Source of the DNA: CBDIBC01 sp965276635
GTDB taxonomy: Bacteria > Actinomycetota > Acidimicrobiia > Acidimicrobiales > Palsa-688
Length of the DNA stretch: 64,000 nt
NCBI GenBank assembly: GCA_965276635.1
Contig: CBDIBC010000003.1
Location: forward strand, 453,114 to 517,113
Reading direction: 5' to 3'
The notes beneath the pieces were generated by a model. It saw only the letters and a list, made by a program, of their open reading frames with translations, did not search any database and was not told the origin of the DNA. A program made the translations under genes and the position numbers. Positions 1 to 8,550 of the stretch are shown in pieces. Positions within the stretch are counted from its first letter, which is position 1. Each line of letters opens with the position of its first letter.

Positions 1-2
1 CC

Positions 3-92
3 ACCCTCACCGACTACGTGCGTGCCCTTGGCGGCCACCTAAGCATCGAAGCAGAGATCGACGGCGAAAAATACCGGTACGACCTGGTGTAA
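3..92 (+). CDS. 3' end of an HTH (XRE-type) regulator or antitoxin, partial
   Basis: The window opens inside an open frame that ends at TAA 90-92. The 29 visible residues contain DYVRALGGHLSI followed by an acidic strand and a YRYDLV end. This resembles the last helix and beta strand of XRE-family antitoxins of the HigA kind, where a YVxALGG motif is common. The 5' part lies outside the window, so the DNA-binding domain cannot be seen. Family assignment rests on this short tail only. Confidence 0.5.
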   Translation, partial: TLTDYVRALGGHLSIEAEIDGEKYRYDLV

Positions 93-292
93 CGGGCCCG
101 GGACGTCGGATCCATCCATACCATCGCCCAGCCCGGACAGCTGCGCCCCTACCTGGTGGGCGCCGTCCGGCGGGGCGTCGAGCGGGCGCAGGGTCGCGCT
201 GAAGCGCTCTGAGTACAAGGGCTCTTCGTTCCTTTCGGCTCAGGTCCAGCGGGGATTCTGCCGATGGAACCAGGAGTGGAACGGGACCCGTC
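93..292. other. Gap before pilB holding an open-frame remnant
   Basis: Immediately after the TAA at 90-92 the same frame stays open for 39 codons, to TGA at 210-212. It reads like a protein end (HTIAQPGQLRPYLVGAV) but has no ATG, GTG or TTG near its beginning. It may be a remnant of a gene that once read on, or chance coding potential in high-GC DNA. The rest of the gap, to 292, is presumably the leader of the pilus operon. No clear promoter was found. Confidence 0.3.
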
Positions 293-2014
293 GTGAGCGA
301 TCTGGCCGGCCATGTGACCGTGGCCTCCGACGACGAGCGCTTCGGCGCGCTCCTGGTCGAACGAGGCTTGCTGACGCGAGATGTCCTCGGAGAGGCCATG
401 GCCACGGCCGCAGCACGCCGCGTCGGTCTCAGCAAGGTGATCCTTGATGATGGCTTAGTGGCCCCCACTGCATTCTGCGCGGCGCTGGCCACCCACCTCG
501 GCGTCGAGTACGTCGACCTGGCGGACTACCCGGTGGATGCGGCTGCGGCGCGTTTGGTCAGCGACGCGCTGGCCCGCAAGCACGTCATGATCCCCATCGG
601 ATGGGTCAGCGGGCAGCTCGTGGTCGCCATGGCGGACCCCTTGAACGTCTTCGCCATCGACGACGTCCGCACGGTGACTGGCGCGGACGTGCGACCCGCC
701 GTGGCCGTCGGGCGCACCATCATCGACGCTATCGGTCGATACCACCGCCTCGACTCCGAAGCCGAGCACATGAGCGTCGAGGCATCGAATTCGTTCAACT
801 CCGAGGCGGAATCGACGCTCTCGAACATGCGGGAGGTCAACGAGGACGCACCCCTGGTCAAACTCGTGAACCTCCTCATCACGCAAGCGATCGCCGATCG
901 CGCTTCAGACATCCACATCGAGCCCGGTGAGCACGACCTGCGAGTCCGCTACCGCATCGACGGCGTCCTTCACGAGGTGATGCGCCCGCCGAAGAACATC
1001 CAGAGCGGCATCATCTCCCGCCTGAAGGTCATGGCCGACATGAACATCGCCGAACGCCGTGTGCCGCAAGACGGTCGGGTGACAAAGGTCATCGATGGGC
1101 GGCGAGTCGACTTGCGGGTGGCGACGCTTCCGACCGTGTTCGGCGAGAAGATTGTGATGCGGGTTCTCGACAAGTCGACGGCGTTGCTCCGGCTGACTGA
1201 TCTCGGCTTCCTCCCCGAGAACATGGAGCGCTACGAGCAGTCGTATCGCAAGCCCTATGGCACGATCCTCGTCACCGGTCCGACCGGCTCTGGGAAGTCG
1301 ACCACGCTCTACGCCACCCTCAACATCCTCAACGACGAGAGCAAGAACGTCATCACGGTCGAGGATCCGGTCGAGTACCAGCTCCTGGGCATCAACCAGG
1401 TCCAGGTGAACGCCAAGGCCGGGCTGACGTTCGCCGCCGCCTTGCGGTCGATTCTCCGCTCGGATCCCGACATTGTCCTGGTCGGGGAGATTCGTGACCG
1501 TGAGACGGCTGTCATCGCCGTCGAGGCGGCCCTCACCGGCCATCTGGTCCTGTCGACACTTCACACGAACGACGCCGCCAGTACGCCGAGCCGTCTCATC
1601 GAGATGGGGGTGGAGCCCTTCTTGGTGGGTAGTTCCATGGACTGCGTGGTCGCTCAGCGACTCGCCCGTCGGCTGTGCGAGAAGTGCAAGCAGCCCTACG
1701 AGCCCGAACGTCGCGAGCTGGTGGCCATGGACTGGGATTTCGAGCGACTCGGTGGGTACGACGATCCGATAACCGTCTTTCGACCCATCGGGTGCGGGGC
1801 GTGTGGGGGCACCGGGTACTACGGTCGCTTCGCCATCCACGAGGTGATGCAGGTCACCGAGGAAATCGAGCGGATCATCGTCGAGCGCGGACATTCCGAC
1901 GAGATCCGTAAGGCCGCGGCTGGCGGTGGAATGTTGTCGCTCCGGAGTGCGGGCATGATCGAGGTCCGTTCTGGGTCCACCTCTCTCCAGGAGATTCTCC
2001 GAGTCGTCGCCTGA
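293..2014 (+). CDS. pilB: Type IV pilus assembly ATPase PilB (GspE family)
   Basis: Hexameric cytoplasmic motor that drives pilin polymerisation, 573 aa. An N-terminal MshEN/T2SSE_N domain covers about residues 15-160. Walker A GPTGSGKS lies near 329-336 and Walker B DPDIVLVGEIRD near 391. The HLVLSTLHTND histidine box is intact. Paired cysteines C462/C465 and C501/C504 form the zinc-binding tetracysteine typical of PilB and GspE and absent from PilT. The start is GTG at 293 with AGGAG at 272-276, a long spacing; an ATG at 264 is out of frame and stops at once. First gene of the pilus operon, 38 bp before pilT. Confidence 0.95.
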   Translation: MSDLAGHVTVASDDERFGALLVERGLLTRDVLGEAMATAAARRVGLSKVILDDGLVAPTAFCAALATHLGVEYVDLADYPVDAAAARLVSDALARKHVMIPIGWVSGQLVVAMADPLNVFAIDDVRTVTGADVRPAVAVGRTIIDAIGRYHRLDSEAEHMSVEASNSFNSEAESTLSNMREVNEDAPLVKLVNLLITQAIADRASDIHIEPGEHDLRVRYRIDGVLHEVMRPPKNIQSGIISRLKVMADMNIAERRVPQDGRVTKVIDGRRVDLRVATLPTVFGEKIVMRVLDKSTALLRLTDLGFLPENMERYEQSYRKPYGTILVTGPTGSGKSTTLYATLNILNDESKNVITVEDPVEYQLLGINQVQVNAKAGLTFAAALRSILRSDPDIVLVGEIRDRETAVIAVEAALTGHLVLSTLHTNDAASTPSRLIEMGVEPFLVGSSMDCVVAQRLARRLCEKCKQPYEPERRELVAMDWDFERLGGYDDPITVFRPIGCGACGGTGYYGRFAIHEVMQVTEEIERIIVERGHSDEIRKAAAGGGMLSLRSAGMIEVRSGSTSLQEILRVVA

Positions 2015-2052
2015 CGCCTTCAGGTCGGAGTCCTGACAACCGATAGGACGTC

Positions 2053-3606
2053 ATGGCGTCCTCATCGCGACATGTGGGAGAGTTTCTCGTCGCCCGGAAG
2101 GTCCTCGACCGTGACTCGCTCGAGCAGGTTCTGAGCCAGGAGGCAGCGACCGGCATACCGATGGGGAAGCTCCTCGTGAGCGAGGGGCTGGTCGGCGAGC
2201 GTGATGTGACGGCCGCCATCGCCGATCAGCTGCGGATCCCGTTCTGGGATCCGGCGACCCATCCCATCGCCGCATTGGTAGGCGGCATGCTGGGCGACGG
2301 GCTGGCCCGGCGCCTGCTGGCGATCGCCTACGACATCGACGACGAGCATCTGCTCGTGGCCATGGTCGACCCGAACGACGAGGCTGCGGTCGAGGAGCTC
2401 CGGGCCAAGACAGGCTGGGTCATCCGACCGGCGCTCGCCTGCCGGAGCGACATCGTCGCGGCAGTCGATGCCATGTACGGCAGCATCGAACACGACGACG
2501 ACGGGGAGGCGTCAGCGAGACCCGGCGAGTCAGCGCGTGAGCTGCACATAAACGAGCTACTGACCGAGATGGTGCGCCTCGGTGCATCCGACCTGCACCT
2601 GAGTGGCGGACTTGCCCCGTGCGTCCGGGTCGACGGTGCCATCCGCAGGCTGGACGACTACGAGATCCTCAACGGTTCGGAAATCCGTCAGATGATCTAC
2701 GGCATCCTCAGCCAACGGCAGCGGGAGCAGTTCGAGGAGGTACACGAGCTCGACGCTTCCCACGCGGTTCCGCACGTGGGTCGCTTCCGGCTCAATGTCT
2801 TCCTGCAGCGGGATCAGGTTGGGGCCGTGCTTCGAGCCATCCCGTACCAGATCACTCCACTGGCCGACCTGGGCGTGCCTCCGGCGGTCGCCACCTTCGC
2901 CGAGCTCCCACGCGGACTGGTCCTCGTGACCGGCCCGACCGGCTCAGGCAAGTCGACGACGCTGGCGTCGGTCCTCGACCTGGTGAACACCCATCGAGCT
3001 GCACACATCATGACGGTGGAGGACCCGATCGAGTTCTTGCACACCCACAAGCGCTCGGTCGTGAACCAGCGCGAGGTGGGGGAGGACACGTCGTCGTTCC
3101 AGGAGGCCCTCCGTCACGTTCTGCGCCAGGACCCCGACGTGATCCTGGTCGGCGAGATGCGCGACCTGGAAACGATCTCGACGGCTCTGACCGCCGCCGA
3201 GACCGGACACCTCGTCCTCGCCACCCTGCATACCCAGGACGCGCCGCAGTCCATCGACCGCATCATCGACGTGTTCCCCGCTCACCAGCAACAGCAGATC
3301 CGAGTGCAGCTGGCCACAGCCCTCCAAGGCGTCGTGTGCCAACAGCTCCTGCGCAGACGATCTGGCTCAGGCCGCGTGGTGGCCGCTGAGGTGCTCATTG
3401 CCACACCGGCGGTGCGGAACCTCATCAGAGAGGGAAAGATTTTCCAGCTCTACAGCGTCATGCAGGGGGGGGCGAAGTACGGCATGCAGACCATGGACGC
3501 GTCGCTGGCCGAACTGGTCAATCGCCACGAGATCACCATGGACGTGGCAGCTGACGCCTGCCACGACATCGAAGATGTCCGACGGCTCGTGACCGTCCCC
3601 GACTGA
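2053..3606 (+). CDS. pilT: Pilus retraction ATPase PilT with extra N-terminal MshEN domain
   Basis: Retraction motor of type IV pili, 517 aa. The C-terminal about 360 residues are canonical PilT: the DLHLSGG motif, Walker A GPTGSGKS near 294, Walker B DPDVILVGEMRD near 360, the histidine box HLVLATLHTQD and the IDVFPxxQQQQIR motif. There is no zinc tetracysteine. Ordinary PilT is about 345 aa; here about 150 residues precede it and resemble the MshEN domain of PilB (GEFLVARKVLDRDSLEQVL). MshEN domains can bind cyclic di-GMP, so retraction could be nucleotide-controlled; that is inference. It sits between pilB and pilC. Confidence 0.92.
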   Translation: MASSSRHVGEFLVARKVLDRDSLEQVLSQEAATGIPMGKLLVSEGLVGERDVTAAIADQLRIPFWDPATHPIAALVGGMLGDGLARRLLAIAYDIDDEHLLVAMVDPNDEAAVEELRAKTGWVIRPALACRSDIVAAVDAMYGSIEHDDDGEASARPGESARELHINELLTEMVRLGASDLHLSGGLAPCVRVDGAIRRLDDYEILNGSEIRQMIYGILSQRQREQFEEVHELDASHAVPHVGRFRLNVFLQRDQVGAVLRAIPYQITPLADLGVPPAVATFAELPRGLVLVTGPTGSGKSTTLASVLDLVNTHRAAHIMTVEDPIEFLHTHKRSVVNQREVGEDTSSFQEALRHVLRQDPDVILVGEMRDLETISTALTAAETGHLVLATLHTQDAPQSIDRIIDVFPAHQQQQIRVQLATALQGVVCQQLLRRRSGSGRVVAAEVLIATPAVRNLIREGKIFQLYSVMQGGAKYGMQTMDASLAELVNRHEITMDVAADACHDIEDVRRLVTVPD

Positions 3607-3620
3607 TCAGGAGCCGAACC

Positions 3621-4847
3621 ATGCCCTCGACATTCGCCTACAAAGTCCGAGACGGCTCTGGGAAGCTGATCTCAGGTTCACTGGAAGCCGAGAACACGGC
3701 TCTCGTCGTGTCCCGCCTGAAGGAGATGGGCTACCTGCCCATCAGTGTCGACAAGAAGTCGGCAGCCATGAACAGCGACATCAACATCCCCGGCCTGTCC
3801 GGACGGGTGAAGGCCAAGGAGATCGCGCTCTTCAGCCGAGAGTTCGCCACCCTGATCGATGCCGGGATCAGTCTGACCCGGGCGTTGTCGATCCTCGGTG
3901 GTCAGACGGACAATAAGCAGCTGGCGACCGTGATCGACCAGGTTCGCAGCGACGTTGAGAACGGATCGTCGCTGTCCGAAGCGCTGGTCCGTCACCCGCG
4001 CTGCTTCGGCCGACTCTACGTCGCCATGGTGCGGGCCGGCGAGACTGGGGGAAACTTGGATCGAACGCTTCGCGATCTTTCCGAGACTCTCGAGAAGCAG
4101 GTCGAGCTGCGTCGAAAGATCAAGACGGCCATGACGTACCCGGTCGCCGTCCTCGGCATCGTCGGGTTGATCATGGCCATCATGCTCCTGTATGTCGTTC
4201 CCATCTTCAAGAAGATGTACAAGCAGCTGGGGGGCACCCTGCCCGCCCCGACGCGGCTGCTCGTCGGGCTGTCGAACCTCCTCGCCACCTCACTCCCGTT
4301 CGTCATCATTGGGGTCGTGGTGGCCGCGATCCTGTTCCGCCGGTGGCTGAAGACCCCCTCGGGTCGACGGATCTGGGACACCGCTGTCCTGCGCGTACCC
4401 GTGTTCGGCGGACTGATGCGCAAGACCGCCCTGGCCCGGTTCTCCTCGACACTCTCAACGCTCCTCAGTTCTGGCGTCTCGGTCCTGGAGGCGCTTGAGA
4501 TCACGCGGGAGACGGCCGGCAACACGCTGGTGAGCGACGGGATCGACGCCATCGCCGACGGCGCTCGGCGAGGCGAACCGATGCACCAGGCCCTCGAGGA
4601 CTTTCCCGTCTTTCCGCCCATGGTCACGCAGATGATGGCCATCGGGGAGGAGACCGGCGCACTCGACAGCCTCCTGGCCAAGGTCGCCACCTTCCTCCAA
4701 CAAGAGATCGAAGCCACCGTGGGTGCCCTCACTGCACTGCTGGAGCCGCTCATGATCCTGGTCCTGGGCTCTGCCGTCGGCTTCGTGGTCGTATCGCTCT
4801 ACTTGCCTATGTTCGACATCTACAAGCTGGTCTCGAAAAACGGCTGA
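3621..4847 (+). CDS. pilC: Type IV pilus platform protein PilC
   Basis: Inner-membrane platform protein of the GspF family, 408 aa, on which the PilB and PilT motors act. Two T2SSF repeats are visible, at about residues 70-195 and 275-398. The first contains the LIDAGISLTRAL motif and the second LLSSGVSVLEAL. Hydrophobic segments follow each repeat (about 170-192, 222-242 and 372-398). The start ATG 3621 lies 14 bp after pilT and is preceded by AGGAGCC. Length and domain order are normal for the family. Confidence 0.95.
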   Translation: MPSTFAYKVRDGSGKLISGSLEAENTALVVSRLKEMGYLPISVDKKSAAMNSDINIPGLSGRVKAKEIALFSREFATLIDAGISLTRALSILGGQTDNKQLATVIDQVRSDVENGSSLSEALVRHPRCFGRLYVAMVRAGETGGNLDRTLRDLSETLEKQVELRRKIKTAMTYPVAVLGIVGLIMAIMLLYVVPIFKKMYKQLGGTLPAPTRLLVGLSNLLATSLPFVIIGVVVAAILFRRWLKTPSGRRIWDTAVLRVPVFGGLMRKTALARFSSTLSTLLSSGVSVLEALEITRETAGNTLVSDGIDAIADGARRGEPMHQALEDFPVFPPMVTQMMAIGEETGALDSLLAKVATFLQQEIEATVGALTALLEPLMILVLGSAVGFVVVSLYLPMFDIYKLVSKNG

Positions 4848-5064
4848 CAGCCCTCCATCCGACAGGAAACCGCTCAACTTCTCGAAGCGACTGCCGAAGA
4901 AATACCTGCGAGCGGTGATCCCCCGAAGCCGAAGCTTTGTCGAGCTGACGTGGCAGGGAAACCGAGGGCCGGCTGGCTTGCCGGCGGCGCGACGTGTCGT
5001 CGCTGACTCGTACCTAACAGTACCCACACCCTCCCTGACCCGCAGAGAAAAGGAAGTTGCTCCC
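4848..5064. other. Gap between pilC and pilin, probable pilin promoter region
   Basis: The 217 bp hold no gene. The region is less GC-rich towards its 3' end and is the obvious place for a pilin-specific promoter, but no convincing -35/-10 pair was found. A short inverted repeat of GCCGGC lies at 4968-4973 and 4980-4985. The ribosome-binding site of the pilin gene is at about 5049-5055. Confidence 0.4.
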
Positions 5065-5604
5065 ATGATCACCCGCATCAAGCATCGACACGAGATGATC
5101 GATCAGGCCGACGACGAGGGCTTCACCCTCATCGAGCTCCTGGTCGTCGTCCTCATCATCGGCATCCTGATGGCCATCGCCATCCCGACGTTCCTGAACC
5201 TAACGTCGAACGCGAAAACCAACGCCGCGGAAGCCAGTCTCACCACGGCGGTTCAGGATGCATCCACGTACTTCACCCAGAACGGAAATTACGGAACGGC
5301 CACCACCACGAGCTCCGCTACCACGATCGCCGCCGTGAAGGCCGCCCTCGCCGGGGTCGATACCGGAACAGTCCTCCTTGTCCCGCCCATCGTCACGGGA
5401 ACCAACGACCCGAAAAACGGTCAGATCCTCATCACGAGTGGCGCGGCGAACCAGATCGACCTGGAGACCATCGGGGGCGACAACAAGTACTACTGGACCG
5501 ACATCACCGGTGGCGCGGCGACCTACGACATCAACACGAGCGGAACAATGCCGACCGCTCCCTTCACTGGCCATTCCTCCTGGGGTACCGCCGGCACTGC
5601 GTAG
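5065..5604 (+). CDS. pilA: Major type IV prepilin (PilA-like)
   Basis: Structural pilin, 179 aa. A class III signal ends DDEG and is followed by FTLIELLVVVLIIGILMAIA; prepilin peptidase should cut after G19, leaving Phe+1 and Glu+5. The rest is a Thr/Ala/Gly-rich globular head with few charges and no cysteine pair, unlike Gram-negative pilins. ATG 5065 has AAGGAAG 9 bp upstream and is preferred over an upstream in-frame start at 4915, which would bury the signal. The gene sits behind a 217 bp gap and before a strong hairpin, which suggests its own abundant transcript. Confidence 0.92.
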   Translation: MITRIKHRHEMIDQADDEGFTLIELLVVVLIIGILMAIAIPTFLNLTSNAKTNAAEASLTTAVQDASTYFTQNGNYGTATTTSSATTIAAVKAALAGVDTGTVLLVPPIVTGTNDPKNGQILITSGAANQIDLETIGGDNKYYWTDITGGAATYDINTSGTMPTAPFTGHSSWGTAGTA

Positions 5605-5649
5605 TCCTACGAGGAGCCATCTGGTTCCCATCAACTGATTGGATTGCTA

Positions 5650-5688
5650 CGACTTGGCCGAGGGGCGGATCGCCTCTCGGTCAAGTCG
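5650..5688 (+). terminator. Strong hairpin after the pilin gene
   Basis: Arms 5650-5666 and 5672-5688 pair over 17 bp, with two positions that become G-U in RNA, around the 5-nt loop GGATC. It begins 46 nt after the pilin stop codon. There is no long T tract after it, so it could be a weak terminator or an RNA-stabilising 3' hairpin. Either would raise pilin mRNA relative to the downstream pilM gene. Confidence 0.6.
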
Positions 5689-5810
5689 TCGTCATGGCAG
5701 AAGTCGCAATCGGTCTCAATGGGGAATGCCCGGCGGATCTGACCGAATGGATCGCAACACCATCGCCTTATGTGGCTCAGGTCGAAGTGCCGCAGGCCGA
5801 AGGAGAAGAC

Positions 5811-7538
5811 GTGAGAGTCTCGCCGAAAGACAGTATCCTGAATCGCTCAAGCATCGGGGTCGATATCGGCTCCGGCTCGGTGCGAGCAGCGGAGATCGGC
5901 GTAAGCAGATCAGGCCGTACCCTGCGGCACTTCGGTCAGGTGGGCCTTCCCGAAGGAGCGGTTGTCGCTGGTGAGATCCTCGATCCTCGGCCGGTGGTCG
6001 ATGCGCTCCGACGGCTGTGGGCGGGCGGGGATTTCAGCTCGCGAAAGGTCGCCCTGGCACTATCGAGTCAACGGTTGATCGTCCGTCGAGCGAGCGTTCC
6101 CGTGATGTCGGAGAGCGATCTCCGCTCAGCGTTGCGGTTCCAGGCCATGGACCTGATCCCGATGAACATTGACGATGCCATCCTGGATTTCCAGCTCATG
6201 GAACCATCGGGGCCTTCATCTCCAGGCCAGATGAGCATCCTCCTGGCCGCTGCTCATCGCGGGGTAGTCGAGAATCGACTCTCTGTTGTCGCGCAGGCGG
6301 CTCTCAAAGTGGCGGCCGTCATCCCCTCTCCCGTTGCGGCCATCCGGGGCTGCCCGAAGAGAACGACTGAGGGCGCCTCGGCAGTCGTTGATGTCGGAGC
6401 AGACCTTACCGTGATCGCAATATGGGACAGATACGGACTCCGATTCAGTCGGATCATCCACACTGGCGGCCGGGGCATCACAACCCGCATGGCTCAGGCG
6501 AGGCACGTGCCAGATGGCATCGCCGAATCGATGAAGCGCTCATCGATACCAGGCGTACCGGTCGCGACGCGAGGTGAGTTCGATTCGCTTCTCTCGGAGA
6601 TCGACAGCTCCCTCGGCTTCTTCGAATCACAGCTCGAAGGCGAGAGTTTGGACAGCGTCTACTTGTGCGGTGGGTCGTCGCGGAGCGACGAGTTCGTCCA
6701 GGCCCTCGGCGAACGGTTGCCTGCGGAGGTCATCCTCCTCGATGCCCTCTCCGACATGGCGGGACCGAATGGCATGAGCGCCATCGTGGACCTCGAGGAG
6801 TTCGATCAACGCCTTGTCGCCTCGGTGGCAGCCATGCCGATCGGCGCAGCCCTGGCCAGCAGTGGCCCGGGTCATGTCGTCTCGTTGGTCCCCACGGAAG
6901 CGGACGGGGCCCGGCTTCGCCAGCGACAGCTGGTCGCGGTGACAGCTGGCGCGGTGGTTCTCGGCGCAGGTTTGATGGGGGCGACGGTCGTGCACGCACA
7001 CCAAGTCCACACGAGCAAGGTCGAGGCGGCCCGCACCAAGGCCCAGAACGCCGCATTGCAGGCACAGATCACCGACCTCGCTCCCGTCCGGGCTTACACC
7101 ACCGACGCGGCCTCCCGCCAAGCAGCGGTGGCGAGCCTGTCCTCTCATGACATCGCCTGGTCGACCCTTGTGGCGGAAATCTCCACAGCCATGCCGAGTG
7201 CCATGCACCTAACCAGCCTTCAGCTATCGGACGGATCGGCGAGCGCGTCGAGCGGTCCCACCTCGGGTGCGACCGCGCCGTCGGCTGCGTCCTCGGGTAG
7301 CGGGCAGAGTGCCACGAGAACGCAGGGCAGCGTCAACATGGCCGTCACCGGCAGCGGGAACGAGGCCAGCGTGGCGAATTGGCTCCGTTCCATCTCGCAG
7401 GTTCGGGGCTTGGAAAGTGTCTGGGTGCCATCGGCCTCCGTAGGCAACGGCGTCCTGTCGTTCTCTTCGACGGCGGAACTGTCTGATGCCGCCCCAATCG
7501 TCCATCGCATCGGCACGTCAACGGGAGCGAAGTCATGA
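5811..7538 (+). CDS. pilM: PilM-PilN fusion protein (pilus alignment complex)
   Basis: 575 aa from GTG 5811, which has AGGAGAA 5 nt upstream. Residues about 10-350 are an actin-like PilM: GVDIGSGSVRAAEI at the start, the KVALALSSQRLIVRR and LRFQAMDLIP region, and a nucleotide-binding VYLCGGSSRS motif. After about residue 355 there is a basic stretch, one transmembrane helix (about 374-394), a coiled coil and a small alpha/beta domain, which is the layout of PilN. PilM is normally a separate cytoplasmic protein that binds the PilN N-terminus; here the two are one chain. It is followed by pilO with a 4-bp overlap. Confidence 0.85.
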   Translation: MRVSPKDSILNRSSIGVDIGSGSVRAAEIGVSRSGRTLRHFGQVGLPEGAVVAGEILDPRPVVDALRRLWAGGDFSSRKVALALSSQRLIVRRASVPVMSESDLRSALRFQAMDLIPMNIDDAILDFQLMEPSGPSSPGQMSILLAAAHRGVVENRLSVVAQAALKVAAVIPSPVAAIRGCPKRTTEGASAVVDVGADLTVIAIWDRYGLRFSRIIHTGGRGITTRMAQARHVPDGIAESMKRSSIPGVPVATRGEFDSLLSEIDSSLGFFESQLEGESLDSVYLCGGSSRSDEFVQALGERLPAEVILLDALSDMAGPNGMSAIVDLEEFDQRLVASVAAMPIGAALASSGPGHVVSLVPTEADGARLRQRQLVAVTAGAVVLGAGLMGATVVHAHQVHTSKVEAARTKAQNAALQAQITDLAPVRAYTTDAASRQAAVASLSSHDIAWSTLVAEISTAMPSAMHLTSLQLSDGSASASSGPTSGATAPSAASSGSGQSATRTQGSVNMAVTGSGNEASVANWLRSISQVRGLESVWVPSASVGNGVLSFSSTAELSDAAPIVHRIGTSTGAKS

Positions 7539-8095
7539 CGCGTAACCGGGTCCTAGTAGTCGTAGTCGGTGTGCTCGTCGTCTTGGTCTGGTACGTCGGG
7601 GTCTGGCGACCGCAAGCTCGAGACGTCACGAAAGCCCACGCCGCGACGGCTGCTAGCCGGTCGACCCGCCTCCAGTTGGAGGCCGAAGTAGGTGGATTGC
7701 GGGCGCTACAGGCCAAGATCCCCGGTCTACGATCAGCCGTCGAGGCTTCCTCGGTAGCCGTCCCGAGCACCGCGAGTCCTGCTGCGGCGCTGGATGAAAT
7801 CCAGATCGCCGTTGCGGCGAGCGGCGTAGCGTGGACGAACGAGAGTCAGTCCGTGGCGTCAGCCGGCAGCACGTCGACGGCCGGAAACGGCGTGTCGACC
7901 CTGACTATGCAGTTGCAGGTGTCGGGTAGCTATCAGCAGGTCGAGGACTTCGTCAACATGATCCAGCTGCAGTCCCGACTGATGGTGATCGACTCACTCT
8001 CCTTCTCCGCGGTCGGCACGTCCGTCAACACCGCGATCGGAGTGCGAGCCTTCTACCAGCCGGCGGCCGCCCCGGCTGCCAGCGCCAAGTCCTGA
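7535..8095 (+). CDS. pilO: PilO-like pilus alignment protein
   Basis: Bitopic membrane protein, 186 aa. One N-terminal transmembrane helix lies at about residues 5-22 (VLVVVVGVLVVLVWYVGVW), then an Ala/Arg-rich coiled coil at about 35-75, then a ferredoxin-like domain with the VSGSYQQVEDFVNMIQ motif typical of PilO. It overlaps the PilM-PilN gene by ATGA. By family knowledge it dimerises with the PilN part and links the motor to the pilus. Confidence 0.85.
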   Translation: MTRNRVLVVVVGVLVVLVWYVGVWRPQARDVTKAHAATAASRSTRLQLEAEVGGLRALQAKIPGLRSAVEASSVAVPSTASPAAALDEIQIAVAASGVAWTNESQSVASAGSTSTAGNGVSTLTMQLQVSGSYQQVEDFVNMIQLQSRLMVIDSLSFSAVGTSVNTAIGVRAFYQPAAAPAASAKS

Positions 8096-8550
8096 TGAGC
8101 CCATGCGCTCAGCCGCTGCGAGCGGACGACGAGGGGTTCAGCATCGTCGAGGTCCTGGTCGCCACCACGATTCTCATGGTCGTGGTCATCGCCATCACGA
8201 CCGCTCTGACCAGTTCCCTGACCAGTGCCGTCCTCACCCGCCAACGAGAAGGGGCGGCATCGCTGGCCAGCGCCTCCATCGAGAACGCCAAGGCCATTGG
8301 CATGACCGGGCTTAGCTCGTCACCTGCGACGCCAGGGACGTGCACGGCGTTCACGGGTGCCCAGACGTCATCGCAGTACGGAACCTGCCGGTACGTCGTG
8401 ACGATGGACGGGACGACCTTCAACGTCCTGCCCACGGTGACAGGCGGAACGCCGGCGCGAGTCACGGTGACCGTGACCTGGGGTACCCGGACTTACATCA
8501 CATCTTCGGATGTTGGACCACAAACGACCGCTGGCGCAACGACGTCATGA
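8095..8550 (+). CDS. Minor pseudopilin (PilV-like)
   Basis: 151 aa. A class III signal ends DDEG, followed by FSIVEVLVATTILMVVVIAI; predicted cleavage is after G14 with Glu at +5. A Ser/Thr-rich periphery follows, with Cys in GTCTAF and GTCRYVV that could form a disulphide. The start ATG 8095 overlaps the pilO stop by 1 nt. Minor pseudopilins prime pilus assembly and often sit at the tip; which of the PilV, PilW or FimU classes it belongs to cannot be settled by eye. Confidence 0.85.
   Translation: MSPCAQPLRADDEGFSIVEVLVATTILMVVVIAITTALTSSLTSAVLTRQREGAASLASASIENAKAIGMTGLSSSPATPGTCTAFTGAQTSSQYGTCRYVVTMDGTTFNVLPTVTGGTPARVTVTVTWGTRTYITSSDVGPQTTAGATTS

Noticed and set aside
4915..5064. Prepilin starting at 4915
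   Set aside because: A 50-residue basic and hydrophilic extension would precede the class III signal; ATG 5065 has a ribosome-binding site and a normal leader peptide.
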